From Pseudomonadota bacterium (GTDB lineage Bacteria; Bdellovibrionota_B; Oligoflexia; Silvanigrellales; Silvanigrellaceae): a stretch of 16,599 nucleotides of DNA. The stretch lies in contig JAIXXU010000126.1 of assembly GCA_027490595.1 (NCBI GenBank), positions 1 to 16,599 on the forward strand, written 5' to 3'. The position numbers were made by a program, and so were the translations under genes. The notes under the pieces were generated by a model. It searched no databases. It was not told where the DNA came from and was given only the letters and a program-made list of their open reading frames with translations. Below are positions 6,668 to 14,601 of the stretch, piece by piece (position 1 is the stretch's first letter; every line of letters starts with the position of its first letter).

Positions 6668-7843
6668 TTAATTTTTTTGATAAAGATATTGTCCTACGTT
6701 GATCCTTTTTGCCCGGAAAGCTCCTTCACAATACCCTAAGTAAACTTCCCATAGACGAATCAACCTATCCTCAAGGCCCATTTTTTTAATGTCTTCAAGA
6801 TGTGAAAAAAAACGTGTTTGCCAATGCTTGAGGGTTTCTGCATAATCTGTTCCAAACTCAAACGTGTGGCACAAGTTAAGCCCAGCATTTTTTCCTTGTT
6901 GGCGCATGATAGAGTTAGTCAAAAGCATTCCCCCAGGAAATACATACTGCTGTATGAAATCAGGAGTTTGGCGATATTGTGGAAATAAATCTTCACGAAT
7001 TGTAATGGCCTGAATCATGGCTTTTCCACCAGTAATCAAATTTTCACTTAATTTGCCAAAATATACAGGCCAAAATTTTTCTCCAACCGCTTCAATCATT
7101 TCTATGGAAACAATTTTGTCAAAAGTTCCTTTGATGTCACGATAATCCATGTTGCAAATTGTTAGATTATTTTCGAGATTTTTGGACTTTCTAATCTCAG
7201 AACAGTATTTTTCTTGTGCATTAGAGTTTAAGATGGCAGTCACATGGCAGCCTGTTCGTTGAATAGCCCTTTGAAAAAAACCACCCCAGCCACAACCAAT
7301 TTCTAGTATTTTATCTGAGGATTTTATGTCTAACATATCAATGATGCGATCGTATTTGGCTTGCTGAGCGTCTTCCAGTGACGTTGTTTGTTCGGAAAAA
7401 ATTCCAGCTGAGTAGCTCATGCTGGGATCAAGCCACAGTTTATAAAATTCATTGCCAATATCGTAATGAGCAACAATATTTCGCTTTGCACCACGTCGAC
7501 TGTTTGGGCGTAAAATATGAATCAATCGATTAAAAAGAGTTGCAATCCATCGGCCATAAAATGCAGACTTGATTTCATTTTCATTTTCGCAAATCCACTG
7601 TATGAATTTAGGAATTTCTTTAACCTCGATTTCTTGCAGGATAATTTTTTCTGCAAGACCGATATCTCCTTTATTGAGCAGATGGTTAAATGCAGACCAG
7701 CTTTTAATGGATATGGGAATTGTGGGAGCTCCGCAGCCAAAACTTTCTATGGAGCCATCGGGTAGGGCAATTTGAAGTGTTCCATTTTTTGTTTTCTTGA
7801 GTGCGTTCAGAAAAAGTTTTCCCCGAAATGAAATTGTTTTCAT
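6668..7843 (-). CDS. Cyclopropane-fatty-acyl-phospholipid synthase family methyltransferase
   Basis: A 391-residue SAM-dependent methyltransferase of the Cfa family, which acts on double bonds in membrane phospholipid acyl chains. An N-terminal lipid-binding region (1-120) leads into HYDIGNEFYKLWLD (126-139), the SAM motif KILEIGCGWGG (178-188) and the C-terminal GAFRAKR (374-380), all family hallmarks. Compared with E. coli Cfa from memory, the bicarbonate ligands Cys139 and His266 are Ala146 and Gln278 here, while Glu239 and Tyr317 are kept as Glu251 and Tyr334. The product may therefore be a methylated or unsaturated branched chain rather than a cyclopropane ring. It is last in a run of three genes joined by ATGA overlaps, after DUF1365 and an FAD oxidoreductase. 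This trio recurs in many proteobacteria, and in some is tied to singlet-oxygen response or unusual fatty acids. Family assignment is firm; the product is inference. Confidence 0.9.
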   Translation of the reverse strand: MKTISFRGKLFLNALKKTKNGTLQIALPDGSIESFGCGAPTIPISIKSWSAFNHLLNKGDIGLAEKIILQEIEVKEIPKFIQWICENENEIKSAFYGRWIATLFNRLIHILRPNSRRGAKRNIVAHYDIGNEFYKLWLDPSMSYSAGIFSEQTTSLEDAQQAKYDRIIDMLDIKSSDKILEIGCGWGGFFQRAIQRTGCHVTAILNSNAQEKYCSEIRKSKNLENNLTICNMDYRDIKGTFDKIVSIEMIEAVGEKFWPVYFGKLSENLITGGKAMIQAITIREDLFPQYRQTPDFIQQYVFPGGMLLTNSIMRQQGKNAGLNLCHTFEFGTDYAETLKHWQTRFFSHLEDIKKMGLEDRLIRLWEVYLGYCEGAFRAKRINVGQYLYQKN

Positions 7844-8580
7844 TTTGTAATCATCGACTTTCTATTTTTAGGTGATTTATGAAATGTAGCCCCTTTGAGC
7901 CAAAGTTTTAGAGCCTGGTAGTGAATTCGAAAAATGATGATAAGTGAAATCCACCCATATTTCAAAATTAGGCGTCGTTGGTTCAACTCCCGCAATGGTT
8001 GATACTCTCCCTGAACCCAAGTGGATAAAAGTAGTTCCCCAGATTCGTCAAAGTAATTGATATCAATTTTATAGTGTTTTACATCGACTACAAACTTGAA
8101 TTTATAGCTGCCTTTTACCGGGAAAAAAGGCGATACATGAAATTGTTTTTTAGTGGAGCTCCATTCCTTGCGCTCAAGAGACTCATCATTTATCCAATAA
8201 AAGTGCCTCTCGCCAAAGGTATTGTTCACTTCACATAGAACTGCCATAAGTTTTTTGTTTTGATAACAGAACCAGAAACTAATGGGATTAAAACAATATC
8301 CAAATATTTTAGGTATTGTTTGCAGCTGTACTGAATCAGGAACAAAGTCAAAATTTGTTAGCAAAAACTCTCTCAGTTCTGAGTCCAAACGGTGTTGCCC
8401 ATCTCCTGACAGGTAACATTTTTTATCGATGGCAAAAAATGGGAATTTTTTTGCAAGAAAAGTTTTCACAGAATTTTCGGATTTTATGTCAAAGCGAAAA
8501 TAAAAAACAGGGTATTTAAATGAATTTTTAATATTCCCAGTCCTGGAATGTGAAACCCAACCCTTCGCAATTTCGATCAT
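7840..8580 (-). CDS. DUF1365 family protein
   Basis: A 246-residue protein with the DUF1365 signatures: an N-terminal GWVSHSRTG (7-15), SGDGQHRLDSELREFL in the middle, then a Pro-Lys-Ile-Phe-Gly-Tyr segment leading to FNPISFWFCY, and EVNNTFGERHFYW. The biochemical role of DUF1365 is not established. It is almost always encoded between an FAD-dependent oxidoreductase and a Cfa-like methyltransferase, as here, which suggests a partner or lipid-handling role in acyl-chain modification. It overlaps both neighbours by 4 nt (ATGA at 8577-8580 and 7840-7843), so the three should be translated in fixed proportion. I see no signal peptide. Part of the C-terminal region (IILKYGWISLIIIFRIHYQALKLW) is hydrophobic and may lie against the membrane. 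Confidence 0.88.
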   Translation of the reverse strand: MIEIAKGWVSHSRTGNIKNSFKYPVFYFRFDIKSENSVKTFLAKKFPFFAIDKKCYLSGDGQHRLDSELREFLLTNFDFVPDSVQLQTIPKIFGYCFNPISFWFCYQNKKLMAVLCEVNNTFGERHFYWINDESLERKEWSSTKKQFHVSPFFPVKGSYKFKFVVDVKHYKIDINYFDESGELLLSTWVQGEYQPLRELNQRRLILKYGWISLIIIFRIHYQALKLWLKGATFHKSPKNRKSMITK

Positions 8581-9821
8581 TCAACACTCCAGGGTGTTGT
8601 ACTTCCTAATAATTCACAAACTTCCACAGCACTTTTAAGACCATCTTCATGAAATCCATAGCCTGTCCACGCACCAACATAATAAATACCACCAACACCT
8701 TGAATTGACTTTAAATGTTCTTGGGCCTGAATGGCTTCTAAGTTAAAAATAGGGTGCTCAAAACATTCTGTTAAAATTGGATTATTTATTTGAGTCTTAG
8801 GATTTAGAGTTGCAAAGTAGTTTTTGTTTTTGATCCAAGGCTGCAATTTGTTGAGATAATAACTAAGTTCGACCTCTGGTTTTTGATCTTTTTTCTGACT
8901 GGTTTGCACATTCCAAGCAGCCCAACACCGCTTAGTTTTGGGCATCACATCATCAGAGTTGTGAAGAAAAATATTATTTTTTTGGTATTTAAATTTTGAA
9001 AGAACCTCAATTTCCTTAGAATTATCGGTTTTTAATAGTTCAAGGGTTGTAGGTGCGTGGGTGGCCATAATCACTTTGTCATATTTCACACATTGCTCAT
9101 TAGAATAAACAAGAATTTCGCCATTTTGTCTGATAACTTTTGATACAGGAGAATTTAAAAATATATGATGAATAGGTTTACTTATTTTTTTTACATATTC
9201 TTGTGAGCCATCTTTCACTGTGCGCCAAACGGGTCTGTCGTTTACTTGTAACAATCGGTGGTTGAAGCAGAAATTAAGAAACGAGGCTGCAGGAAAATCA
9301 AGCATTTTTTCTTCAGGAGTTGACCATATTGCTGCACCCATGGGGAGCATATAGTCATGGTAAAATGAAGCAGAGTATTTCTTTACAGAAAACAAATCCC
9401 TCAGAGTCCAATTATTTTTTTTGGCCTCTTCAAGGTATGATTTCGCTTCTTTGTGAAAGCGGATAATTTCTAAAAGCATTTTATAAAACGATGGTTTGAC
9501 AATGTTTTGTCTTTGGCTAAATACCGTGTTTAGGCTGGTACCGTTCCATTCCAGTTTTTTGTGTTTAGCTTGAATAGACAGCGACATGTCAGATGCAATA
9601 GTTTCTACACCAAGATGATTAAAAAGTTTTGTGAGTCTTGGGTAAGTCAACTCATTGTATACGAGGAACCCAATATCCATTTGTTGTCCATCTGCCTGAA
9701 CGGTATGTGCATGACCCCCCAGTCGACTCCCAGCTTCATACAGATGAATTTCATGATGATGGCTCAGTATCCAAGCAGAGGATAATCCGCTTATTCCTGA
9801 ACCTATTACTGCTATCTTCAT
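8577..9821 (-). CDS. FAD-dependent amine oxidase/desaturase-like oxidoreductase
   Basis: A 414-residue flavoprotein. The N-terminal dinucleotide fold is clear: MKIAVIGSGISGLSSAW (GxGxxG at 7-12), the ribose-binding Glu29, and the GG doublet in RLGGHAHTV. The C-terminal FAD motif is GGIYYVGAWTGYGFHEDGLKSA. This subgroup of NAD(P)-binding/amine-oxidase proteins travels with DUF1365 and Cfa-like methyltransferases, where oxidation or desaturation of a modified acyl chain is a reasonable proposal. The true substrate is not known. It is the first of the three overlapping genes, starts 77 nt after the NTF2-like gene, and has only a weak AGAAAG ribosome site. The spacer between them is AT-rich with no convincing terminator, so read-through from upstream is possible. 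Confidence 0.88.
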   Translation of the reverse strand: MKIAVIGSGISGLSSAWILSHHHEIHLYEAGSRLGGHAHTVQADGQQMDIGFLVYNELTYPRLTKLFNHLGVETIASDMSLSIQAKHKKLEWNGTSLNTVFSQRQNIVKPSFYKMLLEIIRFHKEAKSYLEEAKKNNWTLRDLFSVKKYSASFYHDYMLPMGAAIWSTPEEKMLDFPAASFLNFCFNHRLLQVNDRPVWRTVKDGSQEYVKKISKPIHHIFLNSPVSKVIRQNGEILVYSNEQCVKYDKVIMATHAPTTLELLKTDNSKEIEVLSKFKYQKNNIFLHNSDDVMPKTKRCWAAWNVQTSQKKDQKPEVELSYYLNKLQPWIKNKNYFATLNPKTQINNPILTECFEHPIFNLEAIQAQEHLKSIQGVGGIYYVGAWTGYGFHEDGLKSAVEVCELLGSTTPWSVE

Positions 9822-9898
9822 AATATTTTCATATCTTTCTTGTAATAAAAAATTTATTAGATACTTTATTCATCCATCGCTGGGTTTTTTTTATGTTT

Positions 9899-10399
9899 TT
9901 ATTTGACAGGACCAGCCATTTTTTTCTTTATAAATCTTACCATTGAACCCAAAATTGGAATTTTCTCATAAACAAATGCTCCCATATCAAAATAATCTCT
10001 GTGAAAAGTAACTTTTCCACTTTGTTCTTTAAAAGTAAGAATAGAAACACCGTCCACTGTGAATTCGTTGTTGGAATTTATGACAGGAGTTTTCAAATGC
10101 ATAGTCCACTCAAGGGTGACAAGATCTCCTGCTTCAGAAGTATTTTTGAATTCAAATCGAATGGCTTCAACATTTTTATACAGACCTTCATAGTAAGAGC
10201 GTATTGCTTTTGTTCCTTTTAGTTGATGAATGGGATCTTGAAAAACGGCGTCTTTATCGTAAAACTCTTCAACTAAATTAAGGTGATTTATATCAAATTG
10301 ATTAAAAGCATCTTTTGCTTTTTCCAAGTTAGAGGCCATGGCAGATTCTCCTAAAAAAAAGAAAGAAATAAGAACGATCGATAACTTTTTCAATAACAT
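9899..10399 (-). CDS. Secreted NTF2/SnoaL-like domain protein
   Basis: A 166-residue protein with a signal peptide: MLLKK, hydrophobic LSIVLISFFFLG, then ESAMA with probable cleavage after Ala22. The mature part has the cone-shaped NTF2-like signature: VEEFYDKDAVFQDPIHQLKG, then a helix with AIRSYYEGLY, and strands ending in VSILTFKEQSGKVTFHRDYFD. The FQDPxHxxxG pattern is typical of the subgroup encoded beside FAD-oxidoreductase/DUF1365/Cfa clusters. A role binding or presenting a lipid in the periplasm is an inference from the fold's hydrophobic pocket. GGA sits 8 nt before the ATG. The mature C-terminus is rich in Lys and Met. No known catalytic residues are evident. Confidence 0.83.
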   Translation of the reverse strand: MLLKKLSIVLISFFFLGESAMASNLEKAKDAFNQFDINHLNLVEEFYDKDAVFQDPIHQLKGTKAIRSYYEGLYKNVEAIRFEFKNTSEAGDLVTLEWTMHLKTPVINSNNEFTVDGVSILTFKEQSGKVTFHRDYFDMGAFVYEKIPILGSMVRFIKKKMAGPVK

Positions 10400-10458
10400 T
10401 TTAGGCTTCCTTATTCATATTATTCCTTTAAAACATACAAAGTCGAACAAATTAAAAA

Positions 10459-10857
10459 CTATTGACCCAGCTCGCGGATAAATTTTTCGTCATAGTCTGC
10501 CGCAATAACTGAGTCGTCAATACACCCGTAAGAAAGATATTGAACAGCAAGCTGAATAAAGTTTTTTTGCTTGCCATCGGTAAGTTTTTGAATAGCCAGA
10601 GGAAAAGATAGCCATTGAGTTTTATCAATATTGGTGAAGAAATCAATATTTTTATTCTGGGATTCAAATAAAAAACATTGAGGATGTTTTTTATTGATGT
10701 GCCAATCAAATTTTTCATGTCTTTGAAAATTATTCTCTTCAGAAAATTTTTGTGCAGAGGATTGTGCTAAATTTATTTTTGGGAGTTCAGAATCTTTCAC
10801 GAAAAATAGAATTTGTTTTAAATTATTTTTGTGTATCAAAATATAGAACGCTTCCAT
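10459..10857 (-). CDS. Hypothetical protein, 132 residues
   Basis: A 132-residue protein that I do not recognise. It has no signal peptide, membrane segment or obvious motif, and is rich in Asn, Lys, Phe and Ile. The N-terminus (MEAFYILIHKNN) and the region around WLSFPLAIQKL look like strands and helices of a small soluble domain. The C-terminus (YDEKFIRELGQ) is charged and helical. It starts 10 nt after the thiolase stop, so it belongs to the fadN-fadA message. AGG lies about 10 nt before the ATG. An overlapping frame (10452-10718) on the same strand is shorter and lacks a ribosome site. The gene's reality rests on position and an intact frame. Confidence 0.6.
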   Translation of the reverse strand: MEAFYILIHKNNLKQILFFVKDSELPKINLAQSSAQKFSEENNFQRHEKFDWHINKKHPQCFLFESQNKNIDFFTNIDKTQWLSFPLAIQKLTDGKQKNFIQLAVQYLSYGCIDDSVIAADYDEKFIRELGQ

Positions 10858-10867
10858 AAAAGTATAC

Positions 10868-12064
10868 CTAGCTTAAATTTTCAAAAACAGCTGCTGCACC
10901 CATTCCGCTGCCGATACACATTGTCACTATACCATATTTCTTTTTATGTCTTTTTAATCCATGCAAAAGCGTTGCCGTTCGAATAGCCCCAGTTGCTCCT
11001 AGTGGATGTCCTAACGCAATAGCGCCTCCCAAGGGATTTACAATAGAGGGGTCAAGGTCAAGCTGTTGCATGACTGCTAACGCTTGAGCGGCAAAGGCTT
11101 CATTTAATTCAATCCAGTCGATATCTTTTAAACTCAGCCCTGTTCTTTTTAAAACTTTTGGTATGGCTTCGATAGGACCAATCCCCATGATTTCTGGAGG
11201 AACACCAGCTACGGCATAACCTAAAAACTTCGCCAAAGGTTTCAGGTTAAATTTTTGCACAGCTTTTTCGCTTGCCAGAAGAAGAGCTGCCGCACCATCA
11301 CTCATTTGGGAACTATTTCCAGCTGTGACAGAACCATTTTGAGAAAATACAGCCTTTAATTTGCTGAGGGCTTCAAAAGTAGAATCTGGACGGGGTCCTT
11401 CATCCCAGTTAACTATTAGACTTTTTGTGACAACACTACCACTGGCGCCAGGAGAGTATTCATTCACTAAATAGGGTTTAATTTCTTCACTAAATTGTCC
11501 TTCTAGTATTGCATTGCATGCTTTTTTGTGGCTGAAGAGAGCAAATTTATCTTGTTCTTCACGAGATATTTTCCACTTTTGCGCAACTTTTTCTGCAGTT
11601 AATCCCATGCCATAGGCAATTGCCAAATGTTCCTCTTTGAAAATACCTGGATTCATCACAACTTTATTTCCCATCATAGGAATTAAACTCATGCTTTCGG
11701 TACCCCCAGCGATCATGAGATCTTCCTCACCTAATCGTATCTTATCTGCAGCCATTGCGACTGCTTGAAGACCTGAAGAACAAAACCGATTGATGGTAAT
11801 TCCAGGTACGGTATGAGGATAACCAGCCATCAAAAGAGCGAGTCTGGCTACATTCATACCTTGTTCGGCTTCGGGCATAGCGCATCCTATAATGACGTCA
11901 CCAATCATGTTTAAATCTAGGGAAGGCGTAGATTCATAAATTCCTTTCAGAACATGAGCTAATAGATCGTCTGGTCGAGTGTGTTTAAATGTTCCTTTAG
12001 GAGCTTTGCCAATGGGAGTTCTCGTTGCAGCGCAAATATAGGCGTCTTGAATTATTTTAGTCAT
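10868..12064 (-). CDS. fadA: Acetyl-CoA C-acyltransferase (thiolase II family)
   Basis: A thiolase that cleaves 3-ketoacyl-CoA with CoA to give acetyl-CoA and a shortened acyl-CoA, the last step of beta-oxidation. The 398-residue length is usual. The active-site Cys95 is in [16 protein letters not shown], the substrate Asn-Glu-Ala-Phe in [11 protein letters not shown], His353 in [11 protein letters not shown] and the second Cys383 in CIGSGMGAA. An ATG start 19 nt after the fadN-like stop shows the two genes form the classical beta-oxidation pair, one supplying 3-ketoacyl-CoA to the other. A biosynthetic acetoacetyl-CoA thiolase is possible by sequence alone, but the neighbour favours beta-oxidation. 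Confidence 0.93.
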   Translation of the reverse strand: MTKIIQDAYICAATRTPIGKAPKGTFKHTRPDDLLAHVLKGIYESTPSLDLNMIGDVIIGCAMPEAEQGMNVARLALLMAGYPHTVPGITINRFCSSGLQAVAMAADKIRLGEEDLMIAGGTESMSLIPMMGNKVVMNPGIFKEEHLAIAYGMGLTAEKVAQKWKISREEQDKFALFSHKKACNAILEGQFSEEIKPYLVNEYSPGASGSVVTKSLIVNWDEGPRPDSTFEALSKLKAVFSQNGSVTAGNSSQMSDGAAALLLASEKAVQKFNLKPLAKFLGYAVAGVPPEIMGIGPIEAIPKVLKRTGLSLKDIDWIELNEAFAAQALAVMQQLDLDPSIVNPLGGAIALGHPLGATGAIRTATLLHGLKRHKKKYGIVTMCIGSGMGAAAVFENLS

Positions 12065-12083
12065 TTTAAAATGCCTTTCTTAT

Positions 12084-14462
12084 TTAATTTCTAAGAGGTT
12101 TTCCATTGGCAAGCATATATTTGATTCTTTCATGTGTTTTTGGAAGAGCCAAAAGCTCCAAGAAATATTTAGATTCTAATTCTAAAAGCCAATTTTCAGA
12201 GATTAAGGTTCCGCCATCAATATTTCCACCCCCAAAAATATTTGCAATTCGCATTGTAACTTCAAAGTCATGTTCAGAAATAAATTGTCCTTCTTTTAAA
12301 TTCACTAATTGCGTTTGAAGTGTGGCAACACTATCCCTTCCCCCTGCTACAATATCTATTGCTGTTGGAAAGGGTCTATAACAAGATTCATAAAGATTAT
12401 TAATTTCACTATGAGCAACATGTAAAAGTTCATTAGAATTAAATATTATTGTATCACTTGGTTTTAAAAAGCCAAACTCTTTGGCTTCAACGGCGCTTTT
12501 AGATATTTTGGCTTTAGCAATATTTTCAAAGTACTTTTGCAAGAATGGAAAGGGATTATTACCCTTGCTTTCTTGTGAGGCTCTTAAAACAAACTCTTTG
12601 CACCCTCCGCCGGCAGGCAAAAGACCCACTCCCGCTTCTACAAGACCTACATAACTTTCAATGTGAGCAACGGTCTTGGTGCAGTGCATCATGAATTCAC
12701 ATCCACCTCCTAGAACAAGCCCTTGTATAGCAGCTATTGTGGGTACACTACTTTGCTTTAGTGCCATGGATACCTTTTGAAATTTTGATAACATATCTTT
12801 TAATACAACTTCGTTGTTACTTTCCAAGCACTTTACAATTTCTCCCAAATGGGCGCCTGCGCTAAATGGAGCTTTGGGTTGCCATAAGATGAGTCCCTTG
12901 TAGTTTTTTTCAGCGATGCTAATGCTTTCTAAAAGTCCATTTAAGATGTCTTTTCCAATTGCGTGCATTTTGCTTTTAAAAGAAGCTATACATACCTCGT
13001 CATCAAGTGTCCAAAGGCGAAATCCTTCGGTTTCAAAAATTGTTTTTCCAGGTAAATTCTTGTTTTCCAGATTAGGTTCTGGCCAAAGCTGTCTTTTGTA
13101 CACAGATAATGTTGAAGCGGGCTCAAATTTTAGAGAATAGGCTGAAAAACTTCCCGTCTCTTTATGAACTGCTGTTTGTGCATAAACCCAATCAGGTAGA
13201 GGTTGTGAGCTAAGAGTGAATTTGTTTTCAATTTCTTTATGTATTTGTAATGTAACTTCTTGCCAACCAATATCTTGCCAGATCTCAAATGGCCCCTTTT
13301 CCCAACCAAATCCCCAGCGAAGAGCGAGATCAACTTCACGAGCACTATGGGCAATACTTGCCAAATTTACGGAACAATAATGAAATAAATCACGATACAA
13401 ACACCATATAAATTTTGCTTGTGGGAGAGAAGAATTTATCAAGCAACGAAATTTTTCAGAAGGAGATTTCATGGTTAAAATTTTTACAACTTCAGGATCA
13501 GTTTTTACATCAATTGTTCTGTAACTTTTGGTCTCAAAGTCAAATACCAAAATGTCTTTCCCTTTTTTTTGAAAAAATCCCTTTCCTGTTTTTTGGCCAA
13601 AATGGTGGCAGTTTAAAAGATGCGCAATATCATCAGGGGTTTTGTAGAGAAATGACCAAGAGTCAGCTTTGAGGGATGTCTCCATAGTTTTGATGACATG
13701 GTCAAGAGTATCTAAACCAACAACATCAAGGGTCCTAAATGTAGCGCTTTTGGGTCTTCCCAGAAAACTTCCAGTCAAGGCATCTGCAGTTTCATAATTT
13801 AAACCAAATTTCTTGGCATGAAATATAGTTGAAAGGAGGGAAAAGACGCCAATCCTATTGGCAATAAAGTTTGGAGTGTCTTTGGCTCTGATGACACCTT
13901 TTCCTATGTGGCTTGTGAGGAATTCTTCAAGGTCATTTAAAACAGCAGTGCTTGTGTTTGCGTGTGGGATAACCTCCACCAAGGGCATGTACCGAGGTGG
14001 GTTAAAGAAGTGAATTCCGCAAAACCTTGTAGCCAGTTGTGGTTCAAATAGTTTTGCCAGTTCAGTGATAGATAGTCCCGATGTGTTGGAAGCTAAAATA
14101 CAAGTATTTGATAGGTAAGGCTCAATTTTTTTGAATAAGTTTTGTTTGATATCCATGCGTTCGCTAATGGCTTCTATAATAAGATCGCAGTTTTTGAGAT
14201 CGATTAAGTTATTATCATAATTAGCGGGTGTAATATAATTCAAAGATTTTATGGAAACCAAAGGTGAAGGTTCCATCTTTTTTAGAGAATTGAGGGCTTC
14301 AATCACAATTTTATTTCTTGACTCACCTTCACTCGGTAAATCAAATAGAGTGACACTAATGTGGGCATTTGCGAAATGTGCAGCAATTTGAGCGCCCATC
14401 ACTCCTGCCCCTAAAACTGCAATTTTTTTAAAGGTACACGTTTCCACTCGCAAGGTCTGCAT
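12084..14462 (-). CDS. fadN: 3-hydroxyacyl-CoA dehydrogenase/enoyl-CoA hydratase, FadN type
   Basis: A 792-residue bifunctional beta-oxidation enzyme. Unlike E. coli FadB, the dehydrogenase domain comes first, as in Bacillus subtilis FadN (about 790 residues). The NAD motif is VLGAGVMGAQIAAHF (16-30), with ASNTSGLSI (124-132) and IHFFNPPRYMPLVEV (150-164) carrying the catalytic His151 and Glu163. A second dehydrogenase-like helical unit follows to about 410. The C-terminal enoyl-CoA hydratase domain (about 475-700) has APFSAGAHLGE (oxyanion region), GLVLGGGCEFMM with Glu589 and GLVEAGVGLLPAGGG with Glu609, so both acid/base residues are present. It hydrates enoyl-CoA and oxidises the 3-hydroxyacyl-CoA for the thiolase encoded 19 nt downstream. 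AGGGG lies 6 nt before the ATG. It is the first gene of the minus-strand block. No acyl-CoA dehydrogenase gene is nearby. Confidence 0.93.
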   Translation of the reverse strand: MQTLRVETCTFKKIAVLGAGVMGAQIAAHFANAHISVTLFDLPSEGESRNKIVIEALNSLKKMEPSPLVSIKSLNYITPANYDNNLIDLKNCDLIIEAISERMDIKQNLFKKIEPYLSNTCILASNTSGLSITELAKLFEPQLATRFCGIHFFNPPRYMPLVEVIPHANTSTAVLNDLEEFLTSHIGKGVIRAKDTPNFIANRIGVFSLLSTIFHAKKFGLNYETADALTGSFLGRPKSATFRTLDVVGLDTLDHVIKTMETSLKADSWSFLYKTPDDIAHLLNCHHFGQKTGKGFFQKKGKDILVFDFETKSYRTIDVKTDPEVVKILTMKSPSEKFRCLINSSLPQAKFIWCLYRDLFHYCSVNLASIAHSAREVDLALRWGFGWEKGPFEIWQDIGWQEVTLQIHKEIENKFTLSSQPLPDWVYAQTAVHKETGSFSAYSLKFEPASTLSVYKRQLWPEPNLENKNLPGKTIFETEGFRLWTLDDEVCIASFKSKMHAIGKDILNGLLESISIAEKNYKGLILWQPKAPFSAGAHLGEIVKCLESNNEVVLKDMLSKFQKVSMALKQSSVPTIAAIQGLVLGGGCEFMMHCTKTVAHIESYVGLVEAGVGLLPAGGGCKEFVLRASQESKGNNPFPFLQKYFENIAKAKISKSAVEAKEFGFLKPSDTIIFNSNELLHVAHSEINNLYESCYRPFPTAIDIVAGGRDSVATLQTQLVNLKEGQFISEHDFEVTMRIANIFGGGNIDGGTLISENWLLELESKYFLELLALPKTHERIKYMLANGKPLRN

Positions 14463-14478
14463 GGACTACCCCTGTTGT

Positions 14479-14518
14479 TAAATTGATGATGAAAAATCTA
14501 TGACAATACTAAATTGAT
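14479..14518. repeat. Direct repeat in divergent intergenic region
   Basis: The 9-mer TAAATTGAT occurs at 14479-14487 and again at 14510-14518, 31 nt apart, close to three turns of the helix. It lies in the 139-nt gap between the divergent fadN-like and HtrA genes, just upstream of the fadN start. Such spacing fits a cooperative regulator site, but the local sequence is AT-rich and chance is a real possibility. Confidence 0.3.
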
Positions 14519-14532
14519 ATTACCACGGGGCT

Positions 14533-14561
14533 TTGATTCTTGATAAAGTCATAGTTATATT
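14533..14561 (+). promoter_or_regulatory. Sigma70-type promoter for htrA/degP
   Basis: TTGATT (14533-14538) and TATATT (14556-14561) are separated by 17 nt, about 40 nt before the protease start codon. Two positions of the -35 and one of the -10 hexamer differ from consensus. I do not see a convincing opposing promoter for the fadN-like gene in the same gap. Confidence 0.6.
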
Positions 14562-14601
14562 ACTGGCAACATGAACCATTTTTAACCGGGGGATTATTTT
14601 T

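Noticed and set aside
9843..9859. TAATAAA-AAA-TTTATTA inverted repeat as a terminator of the NTF2-like gene
   Set aside because: The stem is entirely A-T and lies in an AT-rich spacer, so it would be a very weak hairpin and is easily explained by composition.
10452..10718. Second minus-strand frame overlapping the 132-residue gene
   Set aside because: No ribosome site, a less protein-like composition, and the other frame is longer and placed 10 nt after fadA.
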